NCBI GenBank assembly: GCA_934462925.1
Contig: CAKSIT010000005.1
Coordinates: 1-64,000, forward strand
Length of the DNA: 64,000 nucleotides
Reading direction: 5' to 3'
Origin: an uncultured Oscillospiraceae bacterium
Lineage (GTDB): Bacteria; Bacillota; Clostridia; Oscillospirales; Ruminococcaceae
Shown: positions 49,682 to 58,998 of the stretch, piece by piece
Position numbering within the stretch: the first letter of the stretch is position 1
How the letters are laid out: the number at the start of each line of letters is the position of its first letter
Notes under the pieces: generated by a model
Seen by the model: the letters and a program-made list of their open reading frames with translations, nothing else
Databases searched by the model: none
What the model was told of the DNA's origin: nothing
Program-made: the position numbers and the translations under genes

Positions 49682-52333
49682 TTATTGCGCGGAGCTGCAG
49701 AGCGCTGTTACAAGGCTTGCGGCAAAGTGCCTTACCTCGGGGCGGTCCGCTATCTCCCAAAGGCGCGAGGTGCATATGCACGCGCCGTTTTCGCGGTAAA
49801 GAAGCGCAAGGCGCGACGCGCGCAGCGGGTTGTCTATCACCCACACGTCGGGGATTATGTCCGTACCGTCAAGGTTTGCGCAATGGCTGTGCATTACGAG
49901 CGAGTACCATTGCGGGGTCGTATGCTCCTCGCAGGGGAAGCCGCCGAGCAGCTCGCTTTGCGTGTTGATGTACAGCCCGAGCGTGCCTGTAGGTACGGTC
50001 TTGCCCATGCTCTCGGAAATAGACTTAAACATTCCGTAGCACCAGAAATCCGTGCAGTATTCGCCCTTAAGCGCGCCCTCGGGCGCAGCGGGAATGCACA
50101 GCGCGCCCTGCTGCGGCTTGTCGGTTATCGGCAGCGTTTTTCCGTTGTATTTGATGTATTCGCGCGTTATTTCAACGTCTATCTGCGGGTAGAACCACAG
50201 CGTGTAAGAGTTGGTGACGTTCGTGCCGTCCGCCTGCAATTCAAGCACGGCGCTTGCGGGGACGTCGCTTTCAAGCGTAAAGGCTATGTCCTGCGCCTTT
50301 GCCGTTCTACCCGTAAATTCGCCTACAGCCGCCGAACCCGAAGCCGCAGTTTTTCCGCCGCAAACAAGCCGCCAGTTTATTCTGCTTGCCGCGTAATTCG
50401 GCTCGGTGCCGGATATCATCAGCCCGCAGCGCACCTGCTCGCCGCAGGTGAACACAAAGCGCTCAAGCTCCGCAAGCACTACCGTCCTGCCGCAAGAGCT
50501 GCGCCAGTCGGACGGCTCTACAAGCCCCTTGCTTTCCATAAACGGGTCGAGTATACCGACTGTCGCCGTACCCTGCCCGGGGAAGTCCTGTATGTCAAGC
50601 AGCTGGAAGCCCGCCATGTTTTTGCTGCGCAGCGCGGTTTCTATCTCCGCGCGGTAGCACGCAACCGAAAGCGCGCCCGAAGCCCTGAAAAATCCGCGCC
50701 AGTAGGGGAGAAGCCCCTTTTCCTCGGCGGTCTTTTTGTAGCCCTCGTAGGTGTCGTGCTTAAGAGAGCCTGTGTATTTCGCGATTTCGTCGTAGTTGGG
50801 GTAGATGTAATACTGCCCTATTTCATGGGATATTACGGGAACGTTCGGTACAAGCGCGCCCGAAGCGTCCGCGCTTACCTTTTTCATGCCCGTGCCGTAC
50901 TGTATCAGTATTTCGCCGCCCTCAGAGCCGCCTGCGGCGTTCTCGGGGATTATCATAGGGTCGTAGCTGTGAACGCTGTTCGGCTCGTCGGTCTGTATAT
51001 GCCCGAACGGCGCGTCGCACGCCGCGTAACTGCCGCGAATCAGCCTGTCGCGGCCGAAGCGCACCCCGCTGAACAGGTCGTCATGCTCCAGAATGCACGG
51101 CACGAACTGGAAGTTGTTCGACCCCTGCACGTAAAGCTTGTCGGCGTTATAGTCCTTGTACCCCGCGAGAAGCTCGTCAAGGCGCTCCTTGCTGCCCCAA
51201 AGCTCGTTGCCCATAGACATCATTACAAACGACGGGTGGTGACCGAACTCCCGCAGCATACGGAAGCCTTCCTCACGCAAAAACTCATGCTCCGTGCCGA
51301 ACTCGTCGGGAATAGTCCCCCAGAACGGAAGCTCTGGCTGCATATAGATACCCATTATGTCAGCCGCAGCAAACGCAGCGTCGGGCGGGCAGCAGGTGTG
51401 GAAGCGGTAGTGGTTTATGCCGTAGCGCTTTGCGGTTTCAAACACCTTTATCCAGCTTGCAATATCAGTCGGCGCAAAGCCTGTTTTAGGGAATACAAGC
51501 CCGTCGTGCTTTCCGCGCAGGAACGTTTCGCTGCCGTTTATTTTAAGCTTAAGCCCGTTAGCGCTCAGTCTTCTCATGCCGAAATAGAGCTGCCTTATGT
51601 CGCTGCCCGTGTTTATTTCAAGCTGTAGAAGCTTCGGCGAATGCTCGCTCCACAGCGGATAATTGCCGCTCAGCGAAAGTGTGCATTCAAGCACGCCGCC
51701 TGCGTAGTCCGCGCGGACGCTCGCGTATTCGCCGTCTTGGTCGGAAACGCGCAGAAGCGCGCTGCCGCTCTTTTCTCCCGTCATTTCGGCGCGAAGCTTA
51801 AGCGTGCCGCTTTCGGGGTCGGGGTAAAGCGTGCAGTACTCAGGGAACGATGTGAACGAAATCAGCCCTATGCTGCCCGTGATTCCGTTCCAGTTGGTCT
51901 GCGTGTCCTGCGAGGTAAGGTGTCCGCCGCCCGTGGGGTAGTCGGTGTTGTCAACGCGCACTATAAGCTCGTGCGCGCCCGCTTTAAGCCCCGTAAGGCC
52001 GTAGCGGTGCGGCGTACACAGCGAGCAGTAATCGCCTATGTAAGCGCCGTCAAGCCATACGGCTGTCTTGCGCGTTCTTTCGAGGAAAAGAACGCAGCGC
52101 TGAGCGGCAGCTTTTTCGTCAACAGTAAAGCTGCGCTTAAACCACGCGTACCCCTCGAACATATACCTGTCCGTAAGGCAGCCGTACTTCTTGTCGGGAT
52201 TCACCCTGCCGAGCTTTGCGTGCGAGGTGGTGTCGGGGAGCGATATTTCAAGCGGAAAGCTTTCGGGGAGCGCGTTGTTCTTGTTTTCGTCAAGAAATAC
52301 CTCCCATTTTCCGCTAAGGTCTGTAAATGTCAT
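49682..52333 (-). CDS. Glycoside hydrolase family 2 protein
   Basis: An 883-residue, probably cytosolic enzyme of the beta-galactosidase/beta-glucuronidase clan. Order: N-terminal sugar-binding jelly roll (YAWFKRSFTVDEK, VWLDGAYIGDY), an immunoglobulin-like domain, then a TIM barrel with INHYRFHTCCPPDAAF, the acid/base motif MSMGNELWG near residue 373 and a long C-terminal region. No signal peptide is seen. The substrate could be a galactoside, glucuronide or a plant-polymer oligosaccharide; the sequence does not decide. It stands alone, divergent from the radical SAM gene. Confidence 0.85.
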   Translation of the reverse strand: MTFTDLSGKWEVFLDENKNNALPESFPLEISLPDTTSHAKLGRVNPDKKYGCLTDRYMFEGYAWFKRSFTVDEKAAAQRCVLFLERTRKTAVWLDGAYIGDYCSLCTPHRYGLTGLKAGAHELIVRVDNTDYPTGGGHLTSQDTQTNWNGITGSIGLISFTSFPEYCTLYPDPESGTLKLRAEMTGEKSGSALLRVSDQDGEYASVRADYAGGVLECTLSLSGNYPLWSEHSPKLLQLEINTGSDIRQLYFGMRRLSANGLKLKINGSETFLRGKHDGLVFPKTGFAPTDIASWIKVFETAKRYGINHYRFHTCCPPDAAFAAADIMGIYMQPELPFWGTIPDEFGTEHEFLREEGFRMLREFGHHPSFVMMSMGNELWGSKERLDELLAGYKDYNADKLYVQGSNNFQFVPCILEHDDLFSGVRFGRDRLIRGSYAACDAPFGHIQTDEPNSVHSYDPMIIPENAAGGSEGGEILIQYGTGMKKVSADASGALVPNVPVISHEIGQYYIYPNYDEIAKYTGSLKHDTYEGYKKTAEEKGLLPYWRGFFRASGALSVACYRAEIETALRSKNMAGFQLLDIQDFPGQGTATVGILDPFMESKGLVEPSDWRSSCGRTVVLAELERFVFTCGEQVRCGLMISGTEPNYAASRINWRLVCGGKTAASGSAAVGEFTGRTAKAQDIAFTLESDVPASAVLELQADGTNVTNSYTLWFYPQIDVEITREYIKYNGKTLPITDKPQQGALCIPAAPEGALKGEYCTDFWCYGMFKSISESMGKTVPTGTLGLYINTQSELLGGFPCEEHTTPQWYSLVMHSHCANLDGTDIIPDVWVIDNPLRASRLALLYRENGACICTSRLWEIADRPEVRHFAASLVTALCSSAQ

Positions 52334-52439
52334 GTCGTACCTCCGAAGTTATGCTATACTGCGCGCACATATTCACGCGCCTGTCCTTTATATTTTATAT
52401 GTTTACGCCGCTTAAGTCAAGGGCTTTTTTACTTTTTTA

Positions 52440-52468
52440 TTGACATACCCCCGCAAAAGATGTATACT
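52440..52468 (+). promoter_or_regulatory. Promoter of the radical SAM-MocR pair
   Basis: TTGACA, a 17-base spacer and TATACT, 20 bases before the ATG at 52488. Confidence 0.8.
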
Positions 52469-52487
52469 GAAAGGCGGAGGGCGCAAT

Positions 52488-53414
52488 ATGACGGCTTTTT
52501 CTTTTTCAGACGATAACAAGCGGTATCACACGCTTTACTATTATAACAAGCACGCGTTCGGCTGCCGTGTGTACAAGGCGGCTATAGACGCGGGGCTTTC
52601 CTGCCCGAACCGCGACGGGCGCTGCGGCACGGGCGGCTGCACGTTTTGCAGCGGCGGCAGCGGGTATTTCACAAGCGGCGCGCTTTCCGTGAGAGAGCAG
52701 TATCTCGCCGAGGAAAGGCGCATTCGCGCTAAGTGTCCGAACGCGCTTATTCAGGCGTATTTTCAGGCGGGGTCTAATACCTATGCCGACGTTGAAACGC
52801 TCGCGCGGCTTTACGGCGAGGCTATCGCGTGCGGCGCGGCTTCTATATCGGTGGCTACGCGCGCGGACTGCCTTGACAGAGCGCGTGCGGAGCTGCTCGC
52901 GGGTTTGCCTGTGCCTGTGACTGTTGAGCTTGGGCTGCAAACCGTGCATGACGAAACCGCAGCCCGCGTGAACCGCTGCCACAGCTTTGCGGACTTCCTG
53001 CGCGGCTACGCGCTGCTTAAGGAATACGGGCTGCGCGTGTGCGTGCATATTATAGACGGGCTTCCGCGGGAAACGCGCGATATGATGTTGCAGACGGCGG
53101 AGGTTCTCGGGCGGCTTCGCCCGGGCGGAGTAAAGATACACCTGCTTCACGTAATAAAGGGAACGCCGCTCGCGCAGCTTTACGAAAGCGGCGGCTATCA
53201 GCCCATGAGCAGGGAGGAGTATATAGATACCGTGGTATCGCAGCTGGAGCTTTTGCCGCCGCAGACGGTAATCGAGCGCCTTACGGGCGACGGCGATAAG
53301 AGAACGCTTTTAGCGCCGCTCTGGAGCGCGGACAAGATAGCAATACTCGGCGGCATTGACAAGCGCCAGCGCGAGTTTGACACATGGCAGGGCAAGCGCT
53401 TTACGGAGGAGTAA
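52488..53414 (+). CDS. TIGR01212-family radical SAM protein (YtqA-like)
   Basis: A 308-residue radical SAM protein of the YtqA group, whose function is unsettled. It begins with a YHTLYYYNKHAFG segment and has the cluster motif SCPNRDGRCGTGGCTFC near residues 32-48, then SNTYADVETLARLYGEA, VELGLQTVHDETAARVNR and HIIDGLPRETRDMMLQTA. The ATG at 52488 has GGCGGAGGG upstream; the extension to 52440 would start inside the promoter. Its stop overlaps the ATG of the MocR gene by one base. Confidence 0.87.
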   Translation: MTAFSFSDDNKRYHTLYYYNKHAFGCRVYKAAIDAGLSCPNRDGRCGTGGCTFCSGGSGYFTSGALSVREQYLAEERRIRAKCPNALIQAYFQAGSNTYADVETLARLYGEAIACGAASISVATRADCLDRARAELLAGLPVPVTVELGLQTVHDETAARVNRCHSFADFLRGYALLKEYGLRVCVHIIDGLPRETRDMMLQTAEVLGRLRPGGVKIHLLHVIKGTPLAQLYESGGYQPMSREEYIDTVVSQLELLPPQTVIERLTGDGDKRTLLAPLWSADKIAILGGIDKRQREFDTWQGKRFTEE

Positions 53415-54730
53415 TGGAGCAGTTGAAAAACCTTTACGAGCAGATATACGAGGGCATTAAGGACGATATCCTTTCGGGCAGGCTGACGCACGGGCAGCGG
53501 CTGCCCTCAAAGCGCGCCTGCGCGGAGCGCTGCGGGGTGAGCGTTGTTACGGTGGAAAACGCATACGCCCAGCTTATCGCGGAGGGATATGTGCGTTCCG
53601 CGCAGCGCAGCGGGTACTTTGTGCAGTACAGCGGCGGCGCGGTAAAGGCAGCGCCCGTGCAGCCGCCCGAGCCGTTCCCCGAGGAGGAGCAGCAGGCGCA
53701 CACGGGCGGGGAGAGCTTTCCGTTTACCGTGTGGGCAAGGCTTATGCGCAGCGTTATCCTTGAAAAGGGCGCGGCAATACTACAGCCCGTGCGCCACGGC
53801 GGCGCGGAGGAGCTTCGCTGCGCCATATCCGACTACCTTTACAGGGCGCGCGGCTTTTATGCTGCGCCGCGGCGAATAATCGTCGGCAGCGGCACGGAGT
53901 ACCTTTACAACCTGCTTGTGCAGTTTTTAGGACGCGGCAAAAGCTACGCTGTAGAAGACCCGGGCTACGACAAGCTCTCAAAAATATACGCGCTTTGCGG
54001 CGTGCATTGCGAGCATATCCCGCTTGACGGCGAGGGCATGAGTGTAAAGCTCCTGCGCGAAAGCCGCGTGGACGTGGCGCACATTTCCCCCGCGCACCAC
54101 TACCCGACGGGAATTGTTATGCCGATTTCCCGCCGCCGCGCGCTTATGGACTGGGCGCAGGAGGGCGCGCGCTACATCATCGAGGACGACTACGACAGCG
54201 AGTTCCGCTGGAGCGGAAAGCCCGTGCCGTCCATGTTCGGCATGGATACGGCGGGGCGCGTTATTTACATCAACACCTTTTCGCAGACCATAGCGCCCTC
54301 TGTGCGCATAAGCTATATGTGCCTGCCGCAGGAGCTGTGCGAGCGGTGGGAGAGCGTTATGGGGTTCTATTCCTGCCCTGTGCCTGCGTTTGAGCAGTAC
54401 ACGCTTGCGCGCTTTATTGCGCAGGGGTACTTCGAGCGGCACATAAACCGCACCAAAAAGCGCTTTCGCCGCATAAGGGAGATGGTGCTGGCACTCATGC
54501 GGTCTTTCCCCGAGGTAAAGGAGCTTACGGAGGAGAACGCGGGGCTTCACTTTACCGTAACGATAGACGGGGGAGCGCAGCGCGTAATAAGCGCCTGCGC
54601 GGAGTGCGGCGTTCGCGTAAGCGAGCTGTCCGCATTCTACCATAACGCACAGAGCGCGCCGCGCGGGCGGTATGTTGTGAGCTACGCCGCAGCCGACGAA
54701 ACGGCGCTTGCGGAAAAGTATGAAAGATAA
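53414..54730 (+). CDS. MocR/PdxR-type regulator, PLP lysine replaced by Gln
   Basis: A 438-residue GntR-type regulator with an N-terminal winged helix (LPSKRACAERCGVSVVTVEN, about residues 31-50) and an aminotransferase-like domain. The domain keeps SGTEYLYNLLVQFLG, VEDPGYDKL, SPAHHYPTG, EDDYDSEF and ISYMCLP, but the segment that should carry the PLP lysine reads TFSQTIAPSVR, with Gln291 (codon CAG). It may bind PLP without a Schiff base, or another ligand. It is coupled to the radical SAM gene, which could be its target or partner; that is inference. Confidence 0.87.
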   Translation: MEQLKNLYEQIYEGIKDDILSGRLTHGQRLPSKRACAERCGVSVVTVENAYAQLIAEGYVRSAQRSGYFVQYSGGAVKAAPVQPPEPFPEEEQQAHTGGESFPFTVWARLMRSVILEKGAAILQPVRHGGAEELRCAISDYLYRARGFYAAPRRIIVGSGTEYLYNLLVQFLGRGKSYAVEDPGYDKLSKIYALCGVHCEHIPLDGEGMSVKLLRESRVDVAHISPAHHYPTGIVMPISRRRALMDWAQEGARYIIEDDYDSEFRWSGKPVPSMFGMDTAGRVIYINTFSQTIAPSVRISYMCLPQELCERWESVMGFYSCPVPAFEQYTLARFIAQGYFERHINRTKKRFRRIREMVLALMRSFPEVKELTEENAGLHFTVTIDGGAQRVISACAECGVRVSELSAFYHNAQSAPRGRYVVSYAAADETALAEKYER

Positions 54731-54751
54731 CTACGTTTTTTGCAAAAAAGG

Positions 54752-54780
54752 TTGAATCGGTTTGTGAAATGTGCTATAAT
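54752..54780 (+). promoter_or_regulatory. Promoter of the moxR-DUF58 operon
   Basis: TTGAAT, a 17-base spacer and TATAAT, 63 bases before the ATG at 54844. Confidence 0.75.
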
Positions 54781-54843
54781 ACAATATGGATATTTGTCTG
54801 AAAACAACGCTTTGTACAAAATACTGAAAGGTCAAATTAACTG

Positions 54844-55797
54844 ATGTCAGAATACTACACGAATCAAGAGCTTATACCCTCGCTCGCCGAGGAGATATCA
54901 AAGGTGATAAAGGGCAAGAAGGACGCCGTGCAGATGATACTTACGGCGCTGCTGGCGCGCGGTCACGTGCTTATAGAGGACGTCCCCGGCGTTGGCAAGA
55001 CCACGCTTGCAATGGCGCTCGGAAAGGCCACGGGGCTTGACTTCCGCCGCGCGCAGTTTACGCCCGACGTAATGGCGTCGGACATTACAGGCTTTACCAT
55101 GTACAACAAGGCGGAGGACCGCTTTGAATACCGCGCGGGCCTTGTTATGACGAATATTCTGCTTGCGGACGAGATAAACCGCACCTCGCCGAAAACGCAG
55201 TCCGCGCTGCTTGAAGCGATGGAGGAAAAGCGCGTTACGGTAGACGGCACAGTACACCGCCTGCCCGAGCCGTTTATGGTTATTGCAACGCAGAACTCGC
55301 AGGGCTATGTCGGTACGTTCCCGCTGCCCGAGGCGCAGCTCGACCGCTTTATGATAAAGCTAAGCATGGGCTATCCCTCTGTCGAGGAGGAGGCTAACAT
55401 GATGTCCGAGCGCCTCGGAGAGAATCCCGTGGATTCGGTGCGGTGCGTTATGAACGCAGAGCAGCTTATGCGCTGCATAGAGGACGCGGGCAGGGTGGAT
55501 TTTGCGGACAGCCTTTGCCGCTATGTCGCGCAGCTTGCGGCGGCGACAAGAAGCCACCCCTCCGTAGAGCTTGGCGTAAGCCCGCGCGCTTCTCTTGCCG
55601 TAATGCAGGCCAGCCGCGCCCTCGCCTACATCAACGGGCGCAGCTACGTTATCCCCGAGGATATCGTAAGGCTGCTGATACCCGTGTGGTCGCACAGAAT
55701 AGTACTCAGGCGCGAAACCCGCATGACAAAGCGCACTATAGGCTCTATACTTGAAGATGTGGTGACGTCTGTAGCGCCGCCCATAAGGCGAAGCTGA
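54844..55797 (+). CDS. MoxR-family AAA+ ATPase
   Basis: A 317-residue AAA+ chaperone-like ATPase, usually working with DUF58 and VWA proteins in the maturation of envelope or enzyme complexes. Walker A is VPGVGKTTLAM near residues 47-57, Walker B ILLADEINRTSPKTQSALLEA, sensor 1 VIATQNSQG and the arginine-finger region LPEAQLDRFM. All motifs are intact. The stop overlaps the DUF58 gene by one base, the standard gene pair for this family. Confidence 0.94.
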   Translation: MSEYYTNQELIPSLAEEISKVIKGKKDAVQMILTALLARGHVLIEDVPGVGKTTLAMALGKATGLDFRRAQFTPDVMASDITGFTMYNKAEDRFEYRAGLVMTNILLADEINRTSPKTQSALLEAMEEKRVTVDGTVHRLPEPFMVIATQNSQGYVGTFPLPEAQLDRFMIKLSMGYPSVEEEANMMSERLGENPVDSVRCVMNAEQLMRCIEDAGRVDFADSLCRYVAQLAAATRSHPSVELGVSPRASLAVMQASRALAYINGRSYVIPEDIVRLLIPVWSHRIVLRRETRMTKRTIGSILEDVVTSVAPPIRRS

Positions 55798-56999
55798 TGA
55801 GGCGCGGCAGATTTATTTATGCGCTGGCGGTGATTGCGTGCGTTGTGTTTTCGGTGCTTTATAAAAGCCGAATTTCGGCGGTGCTGCTGTTTACGGTGAT
55901 TGGCTATATCCCGCTTGCGCTTATTTCCTGCGCGGTTTGCCTTATGTGCTTTAAGGCGGGTTTTGCGGACCGCAGGGGCATATACCGCAAGAACACCCCG
56001 TTCGACATAAGGATAATAGTAGCCAACAGGACGATATTTGCGTGCGCTCCCGTAGAGCTTGTATGCGAGCTTGCAGACAGGGAAACGGGGCTGTTTTCGG
56101 AAAAGCGCGTGTACGTATCCCTGCCGCCGCTTGGCAAGTGCAGGGTGGCGGTGTCCTGCCTGCACAGGTACAGGGGCTGCTATACCGCTAGAATAACGCG
56201 CATCGCCGCGTACGACCCGCTGCGCATTATCCGCCTTTCACGGCGGCTTGACGAGAAAATGACGCAGATATTCCTGCCGCGCAGGATACCCGCAGGGGAG
56301 CTTGCCGCAGACACGGCAGGGGAGAGCAGCGCAGCGCCGTCAAAGCTGCTTTCGTGCGAGAAAGAGGATTTCTCCCATGTGCGCAGCTATCACAGCGGCG
56401 ACCTTGTGCAGCTTGTACACTGGAAGCTTACCGCCAAGGCCGACGAGGTGATGATAAAGCAGTTTGACGAGATGACCGACCGCCGAATGCTTATCATATG
56501 CGATTATAACACTCAGGGAAGCGGGGAAGAACAGCTTCTGCGGGCGGACCAGATAATCGAAACGGCGGTGTCCTTTGCGTATTCCGCGGCGGAGGCGGGC
56601 GTAAAGGCTGCGGTGGACTTCGGCGCGAACGACAGGAGCTTTTACTGCGAGATAAGCGATATGACGGAGTTCAACAGGTTTTACGAGCTTATGTCGGTGC
56701 TTCCCGCAAAGCTTGACGTTTGCGAGTTTTCCGAGCTTATCGAGGAGAGCGCCGATTCGGGCGCTTCGGTGCTGTTTCTTATTACGCCGAGCCTTACGCG
56801 GGAGCTTATTGCGCAGACGGATTCCCTTGCAGAAAGCTTTTCGGGAATTGTTGTGCTGGCGCTTGCGGACATAGCCGAAAGCCCGCTTGCATACGAGGCG
56901 GAGAACAGCCGCTTCGTTTTCCTTAACATTCACGGCGACCCCGAAAGCGGTATCCCGCAGGCGATAGCGGAGCTTGAGGAGCGCCGCGCTATGGAGTAA
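55797..56999 (+). CDS. DUF58-domain protein
   Basis: A 400-residue partner of the MoxR ATPase. Two membrane helices lie in the first 55 residues (LAVIACVVFSVLY; LFTVIGYIPLALISCAVC). The DUF58 signature is SYHSGDLVQLVHWKLTAKADE near residues 197-217, followed by a VWA-like part (RRMLIICDYNTQG). The protein is membrane-tethered with its main domain in the cytosol. The substrate complex is unknown. A transglutaminase-like gene, common in such clusters, is absent. Confidence 0.9.
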   Translation: MRRGRFIYALAVIACVVFSVLYKSRISAVLLFTVIGYIPLALISCAVCLMCFKAGFADRRGIYRKNTPFDIRIIVANRTIFACAPVELVCELADRETGLFSEKRVYVSLPPLGKCRVAVSCLHRYRGCYTARITRIAAYDPLRIIRLSRRLDEKMTQIFLPRRIPAGELAADTAGESSAAPSKLLSCEKEDFSHVRSYHSGDLVQLVHWKLTAKADEVMIKQFDEMTDRRMLIICDYNTQGSGEEQLLRADQIIETAVSFAYSAAEAGVKAAVDFGANDRSFYCEISDMTEFNRFYELMSVLPAKLDVCEFSELIEESADSGASVLFLITPSLTRELIAQTDSLAESFSGIVVLALADIAESPLAYEAENSRFVFLNIHGDPESGIPQAIAELEERRAME

Positions 57000-57039
57000 C
57001 AAACGGCTTATGCCGAATTTATAGAAAAAGGTATGAACA

Positions 57040-57261
57040 ATGGATATCAAGGCTAAAATCGAGGAGATAGTAAGCAAAATCAAGGCGGACGAGAGTTTCG
57101 CGCAGGAGTTCAAGGCAGACCCCGTAAAGGCGGCTGAAAAGGTACTCGGCGTTGACCTGCCCGACGGTGTTATCAACAGCATAATCGACGGCGTTAAGGC
57201 AAAAATAGACGTTGACGGCATTAAAAACAAGCTCGGCGGACTTTTCGGCGGGCTTAAATAA
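57040..57261 (+). CDS. Small helical protein, unknown function
   Basis: A 73-residue acidic, helix-rich protein with EFKADPVKAAEKVLGVDLP near residues 23-41 and a glycine-rich end (GGLFGGLK). The DP-x-KA-x-E pattern recalls the N-terminal part of Nif11-like leader domains, but there is no double-glycine core peptide and no modifying enzyme nearby, so I do not call it a peptide precursor. It sits 41 bases after DUF58 and 22 bases before the dehydrogenase, probably in the same transcript. Confidence 0.7.
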   Translation: MDIKAKIEEIVSKIKADESFAQEFKADPVKAAEKVLGVDLPDGVINSIIDGVKAKIDVDGIKNKLGGLFGGLK

Positions 57262-57282
57262 CAGTTTGAAAGGCGGAACATT

Positions 57283-58446
57283 ATGCTCGGAAATTTTGTT
57301 TACTGTAACCCGACAAAGCTCTTTTTCGGCAAGGATTCGCTTAAGGAGCTGCCTGCGGCGCTTAATGGCTATGAAAGGATAATGCTGGTTTACGGCGGCG
57401 GCTCGATAAAGAAAACGGGGCTTTACGACAAGGTAACTGCGCTTCTTAAGGAAAACGGCAAGCAGGTGTTCGAGGACGGCGGCGTTATGCCGAATCCCAC
57501 AACAGTAAAGCTTGCGGAGGGCTGCCGCATTGCGCGCGAAAACAACGTTGACTTCATTCTCGCCGTAGGCGGCGGGTCTGTGTGCGACTACTCAAAGGCG
57601 GTTTCCGCCTCGGCTTACTGCGGCGGCGACCCGTGGGAGATGTTCTACGAGCGCTTTGAAGAACCGAGCGGCAGAATTATCCCCGTAGGGTGCGTGCTGA
57701 CAATGGTAGGCACGGGTTCGGAGATGAACGGCGGCTCTGTAATAACAAACCCCGACAAGAAGATGAAAGTAGGCCACGTTTTCGGCGAGGCGCTCTACCC
57801 GCGCTTTGCGATACTCGACCCCGAGGTTACGTTCACGCTGCCCGAATACCAGATGAAAGCTGGCTTCTTTGACATCATGTCGCACATTCTCGAGCAGTAT
57901 TTCTCTGGCGAGGACGACAACACCTCCGACTATATTATGGAGGGTCTGCTGCGCTCGCTTATACACAGCACAAGGGCGGCGGTCAAAAATCCCCGCGACT
58001 ACGAGGCGCGCAGCAACATTATGTGGACTGCAACGTGGGCGCTCAACACGCTTGTTGCAATGGGCAAAGCAACCGACTGGGAAGTGCATATGATAGGGCA
58101 GGCGGTTGGCGCACACACAAACGCAACGCACGGTATGACGCTCTCTGCGGTTTCCCTGCCGTATTACCGCTACATTCTGCCTTACGGCGTTAAAAAGTTT
58201 GCAAGGTATGCAGTAAATGTATGGGACGTTGACCCCGCGGGCAAAACCGACGAGCAGACAGCGCTTATGGGACTTGAAGCAATGGAGCGCTATATGCGCG
58301 AGATAGGTCTTGTAATGAACATTACGGAGCTTGGCGTTACCGAAAGCATGATAGACGCAATCGCAGACAGCACGCTTATCATGACGGGCGGGTACAAGGT
58401 TCTCACGCGCGGCGAGGTTGTGGAGATACTGCGCAGAAGCCTTTGA
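57283..58446 (+). CDS. Iron-containing alcohol dehydrogenase (BdhA/YqhD-like)
   Basis: A 387-residue NAD(P)H-dependent alcohol dehydrogenase of the group III family, closer to butanol dehydrogenases than the enzyme at 19588. It has NPTKLFFGKDSLKELP near the start, GGGSVCDYSKAVSASA near residues 96-111, and metal ligands in the FFDIMSHILEQYFSG, EVHMIGQAVGAHTNATHG region. It would regenerate NAD(P)+ in fermentation. A clear terminator follows. Confidence 0.92.
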   Translation: MLGNFVYCNPTKLFFGKDSLKELPAALNGYERIMLVYGGGSIKKTGLYDKVTALLKENGKQVFEDGGVMPNPTTVKLAEGCRIARENNVDFILAVGGGSVCDYSKAVSASAYCGGDPWEMFYERFEEPSGRIIPVGCVLTMVGTGSEMNGGSVITNPDKKMKVGHVFGEALYPRFAILDPEVTFTLPEYQMKAGFFDIMSHILEQYFSGEDDNTSDYIMEGLLRSLIHSTRAAVKNPRDYEARSNIMWTATWALNTLVAMGKATDWEVHMIGQAVGAHTNATHGMTLSAVSLPYYRYILPYGVKKFARYAVNVWDVDPAGKTDEQTALMGLEAMERYMREIGLVMNITELGVTESMIDAIADSTLIMTGGYKVLTRGEVVEILRRSL

Positions 58447-58470
58447 TAAGGCGAGCGGTGCAATAAAGCG

Positions 58471-58503
58471 AACTGCGGGGCAAACGCTCCGCAGTTGTTT
58501 TTA
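58471..58503 (+). terminator. Terminator after the second alcohol dehydrogenase
   Basis: Stem AACTGCGG/CCGCAGTT with a 10-base loop, then GTTTTTAT. Confidence 0.8.
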
Positions 58504-58548
58504 TGGGGGAATACACAGCGGCGACAGACACCGCCGTCGTGCAGGAAA

Positions 58549-58827
58549 TCAGCTGTACTGTTCAAGTACGGTTTTTAGCGCGTTTACGCTAGCGTTGTGA
58601 ATCCTTACAACGGGAATATCGCTTTTTTCCGAACGCTGCTTTACAAGGTTCGCCATTTTGTGCGAGCAGGTATTCGTGAACACAACAAGCAAATCGGGAC
58701 AGCCTATCTTTTCGGAAAAGTCTGTCGGCATCTGCGTGAACACCTTAGCCTTGCAGTTATACGCCTTGCATATGTCTTTATATCGGGTCGCCATGCGGTC
58801 GTTTCCGCCTACTACCACCACGCTCAT
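58549..58827 (-). CDS. DUF2325-domain protein
   Basis: A 92-residue protein that consists of one DUF2325 domain: SVVVVGGNDRMATRYKDICK at the start, DLLVVFTNTCSHKMANLVK in the middle and PVVRIHNASVNALKTVL at the end. The Rossmann-like core and the conserved Cys in TNTCSH suggest a metal or redox role, but the function is unknown. The ATG at 58827 has AAAGGAG upstream; the longer frame is not family-like. It is a single gene between convergent and tandem neighbours. Confidence 0.88.
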   Translation of the reverse strand: MSVVVVGGNDRMATRYKDICKAYNCKAKVFTQMPTDFSEKIGCPDLLVVFTNTCSHKMANLVKQRSEKSDIPVVRIHNASVNALKTVLEQYS

Positions 58828-58929
58828 TATTATTCTCCTTTCAGTCGCTGCTCTTTGTATGTCGGTTAGCAACAACTAACCCAAATATATAATAGCATAT
58901 TTTAGCGGTCTTGTCAATAGGTAAAATAA

Positions 58930-58990
58930 AAAAATATAAAAAGTCGGCACAAAAGAGCGCGCCGCGCAGGGCATACGTGTATTGTGCCGA
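58930..58990 (-). terminator. Terminator of the tyrosine recombinase gene
   Basis: Stem TCGGCACAA/TTGTGCCGA with a large loop, followed on the minus strand by CTTTTTATATTTTTTTA. Confidence 0.7.
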
Positions 58991-58998
58991 TTTTATGC

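Noticed and set aside
49685..51628. 647-codon plus-strand frame opposite the GH2 gene
   Set aside because: Same shadow effect; low-complexity Arg/Ala/Val composition, no ribosome site, while the GH2 frame has family motifs along its full length.
57040..57261. Nif11-type peptide natural product precursor
   Set aside because: Weak resemblance in the DP-x-KA-x-E segment only; no double-glycine cleavage site, core peptide or modification enzyme nearby.
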